A DNA stretch of 19,284 nucleotides from Anaerolineae bacterium. Lineage in GTDB: Bacteria > Chloroflexota > Anaerolineae > Aggregatilineales > Phototrophicaceae. The translations under genes and the position numbers were made by a program. Below are positions 7,290 to 13,785 of the stretch, piece after piece (the first letter of the stretch is position 1; each line of letters starts with the position of its first letter). Under the pieces are notes generated by a model. That model searched no databases and was not told where the DNA came from. It was given only the letters and a program-made list of their open reading frames with translations. The stretch spans positions 1 to 19,284 of the forward strand of contig JADLHH010000022.1 of NCBI GenBank assembly GCA_020848855.1, given 5' to 3'.

Positions 7290-8132
7290 ATGCCCTCATC
7301 AGTTTCCATGAAGGCGCTTCTCGAAACGGGCGTCCATTTCGGTCACCGCACGACCAAGTGGAACCCGAAGATGAAGCCGTACATCTTCACCGAACGCAAC
7401 GGTATTCACATCATCGATTTGCAGCAGACGCTGACCAACCTGAACCAGTACTACGATCTGATCCGCGACATCGTGGCGGGCGGCGGCACGGTGCTGTTCG
7501 TGGGCACCAAGCGCCAGGCGCAGGAAGCGATTGCCCGTGAAGCCGAACGCGCCAACATGCCCTACATCAACCACCGCTGGCTGGGCGGCACGCTGACCAA
7601 CTGGAAGACGATCCGCGACCGCATCGACACGCTTAAGAAGCTGGAAAAGCGGCGCGACAACGGCGATTTCGACCGCCTGTCCAAGAAGGAAGCGCTGATC
7701 CTCAGCCGCAAGATCGAGAAGCTCCAGCAGCGGCTGGGCGGCATTCGCAACATGCGCCGCCTGCCGGAAATTCTGGTGATCGTCGATACCAAGCGCGAAG
7801 CGACGGCGGTCAAGGAAGCCAACACGCTCGGCATTCCGGTGCTGGCGCTGGCGGATACCAACAGCAACCCGGATGAGATCGACTACATCATCCCCGCCAA
7901 CGACGACGCCGTGCGCGCCATCAAGCTGCTGCTGAGCGCAATGGCGGACGCGGTTGAAGAAGGGCAGCAGATGCGCAAGGCTGAGGACTTCACCGAAGAA
8001 GGTGAAGAGACAGACCGGAGCTTCTCGGCTTACGAGGACGAAGAAGAAGATGAAGCTCTGCTCGGCGCTTCAACGCTGGCGAAACTGCGCAGCGCCAAGC
8101 TATTCGACGAGGACGAGGAAGAAGAAGCATAA
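7290..8132 (+). CDS. rpsB: Small ribosomal subunit protein uS2
   Basis: A 280-residue ribosomal protein S2, part of the 30S subunit where it sits between head and body and helps recruit S1-like functions. Family hallmarks are continuous from the start: LLETGVHFGHRTTKWNPKM, then IHIIDLQQT, VLFVGTKRQAQ, NHRWLGGTLTNW and PVLALADTNSNPDEIDY. The core ends near residue 232. About 48 more residues are strongly acidic (EDEEEDEALL and a DEDEEEEA terminus), a lineage-type extension not needed for the fold. The ATG has an AGGAG site at 7275-7279. The TAA stop overlaps the tsf ATG by one base, so translation of the two is probably coupled. Confidence 0.99.
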   Translation: MPSSVSMKALLETGVHFGHRTTKWNPKMKPYIFTERNGIHIIDLQQTLTNLNQYYDLIRDIVAGGGTVLFVGTKRQAQEAIAREAERANMPYINHRWLGGTLTNWKTIRDRIDTLKKLEKRRDNGDFDRLSKKEALILSRKIEKLQQRLGGIRNMRRLPEILVIVDTKREATAVKEANTLGIPVLALADTNSNPDEIDYIIPANDDAVRAIKLLLSAMADAVEEGQQMRKAEDFTEEGEETDRSFSAYEDEEEDEALLGASTLAKLRSAKLFDEDEEEEA

Positions 8133-8755
8133 TGGCAGTCACAGCACAACAGGTCAAAGCGCTACGGGACGCGACCGGAGCCGGTCCGCTCGATTGCAAG
8201 AAGGCGCTGGAAAGCACCAGCGGCGATTTCGACAAAGCGGTGGAACTGCTGCGCGAGAAGGGTCTGGCGAAGGCAGCCAAGAAGCTGGGCGCGGGTCGCA
8301 CGATGAACGAAGGCGTCATCGAGACTTACCAGCACTTCAACCGCCGGCTGGGTGTGATGGTGGAAGTCAACTGCGAGACCGACTTCGTGGCGAATACGGA
8401 TCAGTTCCGCGCGTTCGCCAAGGATATCGCCCTGCACGTCGCCAACCTGAACCCGGAATACGTCAAGCGCGCGGACGTGCCGGAAGCGGTGGTCGAAGCG
8501 GAGCGCCAGCTCCAGCGCCGCCGCGCCCTTGAAGAAGGCAAGCCGGAAGCGGTCGTGGACAAGATCGTCGACGGGCGCATGGCGAAGTTCTTCGAGGAAC
8601 TCGTCCTGATGGAGCAGCCGTTCCTGAAGGACGACGGCAAGACGATCCAGCAGCTTCTTTCGGAAGTCGTCGCCGAACTGGGCGAGAGCATCGAAATCCG
8701 GCGCTTCGCCCGCTTCGCCCTGGGCGAAGACGTGGCGGACGACGCGAGCGAGTAA
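8132..8755 (+). CDS. tsf: Elongation factor Ts, short form
   Basis: A 207-residue EF-Ts, the nucleotide exchange factor that releases GDP from EF-Tu. It has the N-terminal UBA-like domain (1-42, with LRDATGAGPLDCKKALE) and the core with VEVNCETDFVANTDQF, containing the TDFV motif that disrupts Mg2+ binding in EF-Tu. At 207 residues it is the short, single-core-repeat form also seen in Thermus, not the 283-residue E. coli form. The usual Met in MMDCKKAL is replaced by Pro-Leu. There is no separate ribosome binding site: its ATG overlaps the rpsB stop. A strong terminator follows, so rpsB-tsf forms a unit. Confidence 0.98.
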   Translation: MAVTAQQVKALRDATGAGPLDCKKALESTSGDFDKAVELLREKGLAKAAKKLGAGRTMNEGVIETYQHFNRRLGVMVEVNCETDFVANTDQFRAFAKDIALHVANLNPEYVKRADVPEAVVEAERQLQRRRALEEGKPEAVVDKIVDGRMAKFFEELVLMEQPFLKDDGKTIQQLLSEVVAELGESIEIRRFARFALGEDVADDASE

Positions 8756-8800
8756 TGGATGTCGCAGACTCCCGCATCCGTTTCAGAACCAGCTTTCACG

Positions 8801-8834
8801 AAGGGATTAGCTTCAGTGCTAGTCCCTTTTTTTT
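8801..8834 (+). terminator. Rho-independent terminator after tsf
   Basis: AAGGGATTAGC (8801-8811) pairs with GCTAGTCCCTT (8818-8828) through 11 positions, one of them a G-U pair, around a 6-base loop TTCAGT. It runs straight into a tract of nine T residues ending at 8834. This is the clearest intrinsic terminator in the window and separates rpsB-tsf from pyrH. Confidence 0.92.
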
Positions 8835-8849
8835 GCCACCCGAACACTA

Positions 8850-8868
8850 GGGTCATTCACAATGACCC
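8850..8868 (+). promoter_or_regulatory. Perfect 8-bp inverted repeat over the pyrH -35 region
   Basis: GGGTCATT (8850-8857) and AATGACCC (8861-8868) flank CAC. No T tract follows, so it is not a terminator. The -35 candidate TTCACA (8856-8861) covers its centre, the position expected for an operator. The repressor, if any, is unknown. It may also be an mRNA hairpin if transcription reads through from tsf. Confidence 0.4.
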
Positions 8869-8884
8869 GGCAAAACAGCATGAT
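8856..8884 (+). promoter_or_regulatory. Candidate promoter for pyrH
   Basis: TTCACA (-35, five of six consensus bases) and CATGAT (-10, four of six) lie 17 bases apart between the tsf terminator and the pyrH ribosome binding site. The predicted start near 8891 gives a leader of about 29 bases. A separate promoter is needed if the preceding terminator works. Confidence 0.45.
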
Positions 8885-8919
8885 CATCCTGGAAACCCCT
8901 GCATTCACGGAGGACACGT

Positions 8920-9639
8920 ATGAACGAACAGCCTATCTACAAGCGGATCGTTCTGAAGATGAGCGGCGAAGCCCTTTCCGGCGCGAACGGCTTCGGCATC
9001 GACCCTGACCGCGCGGAAGAAATCGCCGAGAAGATCAAGCAGGTGCATGAACTCGGCGTGCAGGTCGCGGTCGTAATTGGCGGCGGCAATATCTGGCGCG
9101 GCAGCATCGGCGTCAACCGGGGGATGGAACAAAGCACCGCCGACCACATCGGCATGATCGCCACGGTGATGAACGGGCTGGCGCTGCAGGACGCGCTCCA
9201 GCGGGCGGGGGTAACCACCCGCGTGCAGACCGCCATCGCCATGAACGCGGTCGCCGAGCCGTACATCCGGCTACGCGCCATCCGCCATATGGAAAAAGGG
9301 CGCGTGGTCATCATCACCGGCGGCACGGGCAACCCGTACTTCACGACCGATACCGCCGCCGCCCTGCGGGCGATGGAGATCGATGCCAACATCGTCATCA
9401 AGGCGACGAAGGTGAACGGCGTGTACTCCGCCGACCCGCACAAAGACCCGTCCGCCGTGCGCTACGAACAGATCGGCTACCAGCAGGTCATCATGGAGCG
9501 GCTCAACGTGATGGACATGACCGCCTTCACGCTGTGCCAGGAAAACAGTATGCCGATCCTCGTGCTCGATTTGTGGTCGAACGACGACCTGGTCAACGCG
9601 GTGCTGGGCAGGCACGATGTCGGCACGCTGATCAAGTAG
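8920..9639 (+). CDS. pyrH: UMP kinase
   Basis: A 239-residue bacterial UMP kinase of the amino acid kinase fold. It phosphorylates UMP to UDP with ATP and works as a hexamer under UTP inhibition and GTP activation. Motifs: [17 protein letters not shown] at the start, [10 protein letters not shown], the [15 protein letters not shown] substrate region, [14 protein letters not shown] and [18 protein letters not shown]. Length and ends are normal for the family. The ATG has a strong GGAGG at 8909-8913. The usual bacterial order rpsB-tsf-pyrH is kept, but the ribosome recycling factor gene frr, normally next, is absent: the following genes are on the opposite strand. A terminator and its own promoter candidate separate it from tsf. 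Confidence 0.98.
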   Translation: MNEQPIYKRIVLKMSGEALSGANGFGIDPDRAEEIAEKIKQVHELGVQVAVVIGGGNIWRGSIGVNRGMEQSTADHIGMIATVMNGLALQDALQRAGVTTRVQTAIAMNAVAEPYIRLRAIRHMEKGRVVIITGGTGNPYFTTDTAAALRAMEIDANIVIKATKVNGVYSADPHKDPSAVRYEQIGYQQVIMERLNVMDMTAFTLCQENSMPILVLDLWSNDDLVNAVLGRHDVGTLIK

Positions 9640-9687
9640 ACGACAGTCGCGTTTAGGGGCACGTCAGAGACGCGCGCCAGATGAGAA

Positions 9688-9717
9688 TCAAAAACGCCCG
9701 GCTCGACGCCGGACGTT
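9688..9717 (-). terminator. Rho-independent terminator of the duplicated membrane protein operon
   Basis: On the minus strand AACGTCCGGC and GCCGGGCGTT pair over 10 positions (one A-C mismatch) around a GTCGA loop, followed by five T residues (complement of 9690-9694). It lies about 20 bases after the stop of the minus-strand gene. It also lies 3' of pyrH, but the T tract favours termination of minus-strand transcripts. Confidence 0.8.
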
Positions 9718-9737
9718 CTGATATTCAGATTCGCCGC

Positions 9738-10085
9738 TCAGACGAGGTCGTTCTTGTCCTTGTGGCTGCTCCCGCTGCTCCCACCACCGATATTCACGCG
9801 GTTGCCGAACAGCAGGTACAACCCCAGCAGGATGAGCAGCAGCGGCCACCAGTTGAAGGTGAAGATATTCAGCACGTTGATCAGCGTGAAGATTACGCCG
9901 ATGCCGATGCATACGACCCCGGCGCGCTCCTCCGTCCAGCTTCTGCCCTGGGCGACGGTGCGCGCGATCAGCGCGATGCCGATCACGTACATGATGCCGG
10001 GCCACCACCAGTTGACCAGGAACAGAATCGCCAGCCCGATCAGAAATGTCCCACCGAAGATTTCGCTTGCGCGCTTGTCCGTCAT
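9738..10085 (-). CDS. Small membrane protein, paralogue of its upstream neighbour (LiaF-like transmembrane region)
   Basis: A 115-residue protein dominated by about four short hydrophobic segments: GGTFLIGLAILFLVN, PGIMYVIGIALIA, GVVCIGIGVIFTLI and WPLLLILLGLYLLFG. It has a hydrophilic tail ending in KDKNDLV. The repeated PGI..VIG..LIAR and PLLLILLGL patterns resemble the N-terminal transmembrane unit found in LiaF/DUF5668-type bacterial membrane proteins; that family link is by pattern only. Its start ATG is preceded by AGGAGG, which overlaps the TAG stop of the upstream gene, so translation is coupled. The two genes share the same pattern of hydrophobic segments and similar C-termini (KNDEFV versus KNDLV), pointing to tandem duplication. 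Function unknown; a role in envelope sensing is only a guess. Confidence 0.75.
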   Translation of the reverse strand: MTDKRASEIFGGTFLIGLAILFLVNWWWPGIMYVIGIALIARTVAQGRSWTEERAGVVCIGIGVIFTLINVLNIFTFNWWPLLLILLGLYLLFGNRVNIGGGSSGSSHKDKNDLV

Positions 10086-10094
10086 GATTTCCTC

Positions 10095-10451
10095 CTAGAC
10101 GAACTCGTCGTTCTTCGCCTTGTCATCGAAGATGCTGTGCGACTTGCGCCCGAACGCATCCGACTTGAACGAATAGCCAAAAAGCATAGTCAAACCGAGG
10201 ATGATCAGCAGCAGCGGCAGGCTGAAGCCCCACAGGAAGACCAGCCCCAAGCCGAACATCCACAGACCGCCGGAAACCGTGTACCAGGGCTGCCCTTCCG
10301 CCATGCCGCGCGCCAGCGCCGAAGCGCCGATCACGAACAGGATACCGGGGAAGAAGCCGCCGACAATGTTGCCTATCGACGTGAACAACAGTCCCAGACC
10401 GATGAGGAAAACAGCGCCGGAAACCCGGTCAGCATAAGATTTCGCGTACAT
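10095..10451 (-). CDS. Small membrane protein, first copy of a tandem duplicated pair
   Basis: A 118-residue integral membrane protein with segments GAVFLIGLGLLFTSIG, FPGILFVIGASALA, GLWMFGLGLVFLWGF and LPLLLIILGLTMLFGY, then a charged tail ending KAKNDEFV. The start is set at the ATG preceded by GGGGGTG at suitable spacing; an in-frame upstream start (10511) would add 20 residues lacking any such site. It is the promoter-proximal gene of a two-gene minus-strand operon, overlapping the ribosome binding site of its paralogue. Aligned features include G..FLIGL, PGI..VIG..(A/I)LAR, A.G(Q/R).W and PLLLI(I/L)LGL..LFG. It is divergent from the triple-GAF histidine kinase, with 135 bases between starts. 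No enzymatic motif is visible. Confidence 0.75.
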   Translation of the reverse strand: MYAKSYADRVSGAVFLIGLGLLFTSIGNIVGGFFPGILFVIGASALARGMAEGQPWYTVSGGLWMFGLGLVFLWGFSLPLLLIILGLTMLFGYSFKSDAFGRKSHSIFDDKAKNDEFV

Positions 10452-10547
10452 GATCACACCCCCATGTGGATCGTTTGGTCGTTTCAAGGTGTAATACGCA
10501 GCGCGCGGCAAAAAGTTGCGTGTTTATCAATGCTGCTCTGGTAGTCG

Positions 10548-10556
10548 TGGCATAAT
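10548..10556 (+). promoter_or_regulatory. Extended -10 promoter candidate for the triple-GAF kinase
   Basis: TGGCATAAT gives a TGn plus a near-consensus -10 (CATAAT, 10551-10556). No convincing -35 is present at the normal distance. Transcription would start near 10563, before the preferred ATG at 10587. No clear minus-strand promoter for the membrane protein pair was found in the same intergenic space. Confidence 0.45.
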
Positions 10557-10586
10557 GAGAACAGATTGGGTTCTTTCGTGGTGATC

Positions 10587-13022
10587 ATGACGACCAACAA
10601 GCGACGAACGCCTCAACTTCGCAAGCGGCAGCCACTCCGCCCGCGCGACCAGCACGACGCGGCGCTGGCGGGCATTATTGATCTCAGCCGCATCCTCAGT
10701 TCGAATCTCGACATCAACACCATCTGGGACGCGCTGCACGATCACATCAACCTGACGTTCGACACGACCTCGTTCTTCGTCGGCGTGTACGAATACGAGC
10801 GCGACCGGCTGACGCTGCCGTTGGTCTCGGAAGACGGGCTGCGCGTCGATTACGAGCCGATCCCGGTGTGCGGCATGAGCCGGGCGGTGATGACGCACGG
10901 CATTGAACTGTACGTGGGGGATGCGCAGGCGGAGCAGGAACGCCTGCAGGCGCTCGGCGTCGAGCCGGACGAGCGCGAGCCGGGCTGCTGGGCGCGCTCG
11001 TGGATCGGCGTGCCGCTGCGCAGCCGCCAGAGCGAAGTCATCGGCTTGATCGCGCTGCAGAACGCCGTGCCGGGCAGCCTTACCGACCGCGATCTGACAC
11101 TGCTGATGGCTATCGCCGCGCCGCTGTCGCTGGCGCTCGACAACATCCGGCTGACCGACAACGACCGCGAGCGACGGCTGATCGCCGGAGCGCTGGTGGA
11201 GATCGGGCAGCTTGCCGGGGCACACCTGCGCTACGACGACGTGCTGGATGGCGTGCTTGACCAGCTTCAGCGGGTGATCAGCTACGACAGCGCGGCAATC
11301 CTGCTGCCAACCCCCGACGACGAGCATTTGCTGATCGTCGGCGCCAGCCACGACCCCGACACCTTCGCCAAAGGCAGCGGGCTGCGCTATGCCGATTCCA
11401 GCCCGCTGGCGCAGTCGGTCGCGTCGCAGCAGCCATTCGTTGTCGCCGACGCCGACGATTTCGCGGCATGGTGGGAAGGGAACGCCCCGCCGACGGACAA
11501 CCTGCGCTCGTGGCTGATCGTGCCGATGCCGGTACAGGGCAAGGTCAGCAGCGTGATCCTGTTGGGCAGGTTCGCGCCGGTCAGCTATACCCAGAAAGAA
11601 GCCAGCAACGCCTTCGCGCTGGCGCGGCAGGGCGCGATCGCGCTGGAGACGACCCGGCTGCAGGCGCAGGCGCAAGCCAGCCTGGAGATGTTCCGCAAGC
11701 GCGCGCACCGGCTGGCGTCGATCAACCGCATCACCAGCGTGATCACGTCATCGCTGGACCGCGACGAAGTGTTTCGGACGACCGCGCAGCTTCTCGCCGA
11801 ATTGTTCGAAGCCGACCACTGCGGCATCCTGATGATCGAGCAGGAGCGAGGCGAAATCGTGCTGGCAGCCGAATACCCGGACACCGCCAACCTTGGGATG
11901 GGCGTGCGCATCGCCGGGAACGCGACGATGAACACGCTGACCTACTACGGCACGGCGGTCAGCATCGAAGACGCCGAAGACAGCAGCGTGGATGACCCCA
12001 CCCGCGACGCCCTGCGACGCATCGGCGCGCGTTCGACGCTGATCGCCCCGCTGATCGTGCGCGACAAGCTGATCGGCACGATCAACGTCGACATGACCAG
12101 CACGCGCCGCCGCTTCAGCGAAGACGAGCGCGAGATGCTGGTGATGATCGCCGGGCAGGTGGCAATCGCCGTCTCGCACGCCGACCTGTACGGCGACGCG
12201 CTGACGCTCAGCCGCCTGCGGAGCGCCTTTCTCGCCAACATCAGCCACGAGCTGCGCACGCCGCTCACCGCCATCATCGGCTACAGTGACATGCTGCTGA
12301 GCGGGTTCTACGGGGCGCTCAACGAGCAGCAGAGCGATCGCGTCAACCGCATCAACGGCAGCGGCAAGCACCTGCTCGACATGATCGACGACGTGCTCAA
12401 CCTGTCCAGGCTGGAAGCCGGGCAAATCACGCTGTCGCGGACAGCGATCCACACGTCCAGCGTGCTGAGCGAAGTCATCGACGAGATTACGCCGAGCGCG
12501 CACGAGAAGAATCTGGCGCTGGAAGTCCGCATCGCTCCCGACGAGCCGCCAGCGCGCGCCGACCGCCAGTATCTGCGGCAGGTGATCGCCAACCTGCTGC
12601 GAAACGCGGTCAAGTTCACGCCAGCGGGCAGCATCCGGGTCGAGGTGCAGATGGCCGCTTTCGAGGACGGGCGTTCACCGCAGATCAGCGCGCCGAATCA
12701 CGTCGTCGTGCCGGATGGCGACTGGGTGGCGCTGCGCGTCAGCGACACGGGCATCGGCATCAAGCCAGAAGACCAGGGCATCATCTTCGAGAGTTTCCGC
12801 CAGGTGGATTATTCGACGGCGCGCCAGTACGGCGGCACCGGGCTGGGGCTGGCGATCACGCGGCGCGTGGTCGAACTGCACGGCGGCTGCCTGTGGGTCG
12901 AAAGCGAAGTCGGGGCGGGCAGCACGTTCACGGTGCTGCTGCCAACAGCGAAGCCCAGCCTGATCGACGATTTCGACGTGTCGGCGGTGGGAACAAATAC
13001 AGCGCGCGCTCGAAAAGGCTGA
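10587..13022 (+). CDS. Soluble sensor histidine kinase (GAF-GAF-GAF-HisKA-HATPase)
   Basis: An 811-residue kinase without transmembrane segments, so cytoplasmic. Three GAF domains occupy about 28-188, 205-355 and 385-535, joined by helical linkers, the last with VITSSLDRDEVF. The transmitter has H-box FLANISHELRTPLTAIIGYS (phosphoacceptor H554), N-box NLLRNAVKFTP (N673), G1 DTGIGIKP (D720), FESFRQVD and G2 GGTGLGLAITRR. There is no receiver domain. An in-frame TTG at 10566 is possible, but the ATG at 10587 is preferred because GTGGTGATC just before it matches the extended anti-Shine-Dalgarno complement. GAF domains bind small ligands, cyclic nucleotides, bilins or haem; the chromophore cysteine context of phytochromes is not evident. 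It stands alone between divergent membrane protein genes and paired hairpins, with no adjacent response regulator. Confidence 0.93.
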   Translation: MTTNKRRTPQLRKRQPLRPRDQHDAALAGIIDLSRILSSNLDINTIWDALHDHINLTFDTTSFFVGVYEYERDRLTLPLVSEDGLRVDYEPIPVCGMSRAVMTHGIELYVGDAQAEQERLQALGVEPDEREPGCWARSWIGVPLRSRQSEVIGLIALQNAVPGSLTDRDLTLLMAIAAPLSLALDNIRLTDNDRERRLIAGALVEIGQLAGAHLRYDDVLDGVLDQLQRVISYDSAAILLPTPDDEHLLIVGASHDPDTFAKGSGLRYADSSPLAQSVASQQPFVVADADDFAAWWEGNAPPTDNLRSWLIVPMPVQGKVSSVILLGRFAPVSYTQKEASNAFALARQGAIALETTRLQAQAQASLEMFRKRAHRLASINRITSVITSSLDRDEVFRTTAQLLAELFEADHCGILMIEQERGEIVLAAEYPDTANLGMGVRIAGNATMNTLTYYGTAVSIEDAEDSSVDDPTRDALRRIGARSTLIAPLIVRDKLIGTINVDMTSTRRRFSEDEREMLVMIAGQVAIAVSHADLYGDALTLSRLRSAFLANISHELRTPLTAIIGYSDMLLSGFYGALNEQQSDRVNRINGSGKHLLDMIDDVLNLSRLEAGQITLSRTAIHTSSVLSEVIDEITPSAHEKNLALEVRIAPDEPPARADRQYLRQVIANLLRNAVKFTPAGSIRVEVQMAAFEDGRSPQISAPNHVVVPDGDWVALRVSDTGIGIKPEDQGIIFESFRQVDYSTARQYGGTGLGLAITRRVVELHGGCLWVESEVGAGSTFTVLLPTAKPSLIDDFDVSAVGTNTARARKG

Positions 13023-13032
13023 TTAACAACAA

Positions 13033-13061
13033 CACTCCACCCGGGGACTGTGGGTGGAGTG
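13033..13061 (+). terminator. Strong hairpin after the triple-GAF kinase gene
   Basis: CACTCCACCC (13033-13042) and GGGTGGAGTG (13052-13061) form a perfect 10-base-pair stem with a 9-base loop, 11 bases after the kinase stop codon. No T tract follows on the plus strand, so it may terminate weakly, protect the mRNA 3' end or work with the next hairpin. Confidence 0.55.
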
Positions 13062-13081
13062 GAAAAGAAGGCACTTTTCCA
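13060..13081 (+). terminator. Second hairpin overlapping the first
   Basis: TGGAAAAG (13060-13067) and CTTTTCCA (13074-13081) form a perfect 8-base-pair stem around AAGGCA. Its left arm shares two bases (13060-13061) with the right arm of the preceding hairpin, so both cannot be fully paired together. An A tract follows on the plus strand, which reads as T residues ahead of it on the minus strand. Confidence 0.4.
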
Positions 13082-13262
13082 AAAAGACTATTTGAACTGT
13101 GATGTTTTGCCCCTATTGTGTCTGTGTTAAGTAAAGTTAACAAGTGATGATCGGCGCAGAGCGCCCCGATTCGTCAGAATTCACAAATCACGCTGCGATA
13201 CTGCGGCGCTTCGAAGCTGCCTGCACCGCCTGTTTTAGCCCCGTGTGGTGTGATTCGAAGCG

Positions 13263-13291
13263 TTGGCGCGCGCCGGGGGTTACGCTAATAT
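13263..13291 (+). promoter_or_regulatory. Promoter of the MaoC-like gene
   Basis: TTGGCG (-35, 13263-13268) and TAATAT (-10, 13286-13291) are 17 bases apart. The start near 13298 supports translation from the ATG at 13327 rather than any start further upstream. A TTCGAAGC motif abuts the -35 and has a second copy 44 bases upstream, a possible activator site. Confidence 0.55.
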
Positions 13292-13326
13292 ACAATTTTG
13301 CCGCGCACACAAAGGCAAGTATCGAA

Positions 13327-13785
13327 ATGGGACCCATTGGGCTTTACTTCGAGGATATCGAAATCGGCAGGGTGATGGAGACGCGCGGGCGCACCATCAC
13401 CGAAGCCGATCTGGTGCAGTTCGCCGGGCTGACCGGCGATTACAACCCGATGCACACCGACGCCGAATACATGAAAAGCTCGGCGTTCGGGCAGCGCATC
13501 GCGCACGGGATGCTGACGCTCAGCTACGCCGTCGGGCAGGCGTACCAGCTTGGCTTCATGGAACGTACGGTGATCGCCTTTCGCGGGCTGAGCATGAAAT
13601 TTAGCCTGCCGGTGTTCATCGGCGACACGCTGCACGTCGAACTGACGGTGCGCGAAAAGCAGGAAATGAAGCGCATGGGCGGCGGCTGGGTGACACTCGA
13701 CGTGAAGATCATCAATCAGAATGGAAAAGTCGTGCAGTCCGGCGACTGGACGGTGCTGCTGGCGCTGAAGCCTACGCAGGCGTAG
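13327..13785 (+). CDS. MaoC-like (R)-specific enoyl-CoA hydratase / dehydratase
   Basis: A 152-residue single hot-dog-fold MaoC domain. The hydratase 2 motif is intact: FAGLTGDYNPMHTDAEYMKS with catalytic D38 and H43, then RIAHGMLTLSYAVGQ. This family adds water to trans-2-enoyl-CoA (PhaJ type) or dehydrates 3-hydroxyacyl-CoA; substrate length cannot be judged. Size matches monodomain members that act as dimers. The start is the ATG at 13327, whose product begins MGPIGLYFEDIEIG as in homologues; AAAGG lies about 12 bases upstream and the promoter just before. A longer in-frame opening to 13144 is rejected. It converges on a histidine kinase gene, overlapping its 3' end by 14 bases. No acyl-CoA pathway genes are nearby, so its pathway is unknown. 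Confidence 0.92.
   Translation: MGPIGLYFEDIEIGRVMETRGRTITEADLVQFAGLTGDYNPMHTDAEYMKSSAFGQRIAHGMLTLSYAVGQAYQLGFMERTVIAFRGLSMKFSLPVFIGDTLHVELTVREKQEMKRMGGGWVTLDVKIINQNGKVVQSGDWTVLLALKPTQA
13772..13785. other. Palindrome forming the overlapping stop codons of two convergent genes
   Basis: CTACGCAGGCGTAG is an inverted repeat (CTACGC/GCGTAG around AG). The right arm ends in the TAG of the MaoC gene; the left arm, read on the minus strand, ends in the TAG of the kinase gene. The 14-base overlap of the two coding regions is exactly this palindrome. Both proteins thus end in Gln/Pro-Ala-type tails. Confidence 0.85.

Larger units (their letters stand above)
13023..13326 (+). other. Intergenic region of about 300 bases between the triple-GAF kinase and the MaoC gene
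   Basis: No supportable gene. An open frame extends upstream from the MaoC gene to 13144, but that part lacks a ribosome binding site, precedes the promoter candidate and is not MaoC-like. The region holds two overlapping hairpins after the kinase gene, a GGCGC/GCGCC hairpin near 13151-13163, a 10-base palindrome GCTTCGAAGC (13208-13217) with TTCGAAGC recurring at 13254-13261 beside the -35, and the promoter at 13263. Confidence 0.6.

Noticed and set aside
10452..10511. Longer start for the first duplicated membrane protein
   Set aside because: The extra 20 residues are not membrane-like and lack a ribosome binding site, while the internal ATG at 10451 has GGGGGTG upstream.
10566..10586. TTG start for the triple-GAF kinase
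   Set aside because: It would lie within about 3 bases of the predicted transcript start with no ribosome binding site. The ATG at 10587 has an extended Shine-Dalgarno match. It remains possible.
13144..13262. A tRNA or small RNA gene in the gap before the MaoC gene
   Set aside because: Only short hairpins are present. No cloverleaf, T-loop motif or terminator pattern could be found.
13144..13326. 61-residue N-terminal extension of the MaoC-like protein
   Set aside because: It is in frame but precedes the promoter candidate, has no ribosome binding site, and is not part of the MaoC fold. The ATG at 13327 gives a normal-length protein.
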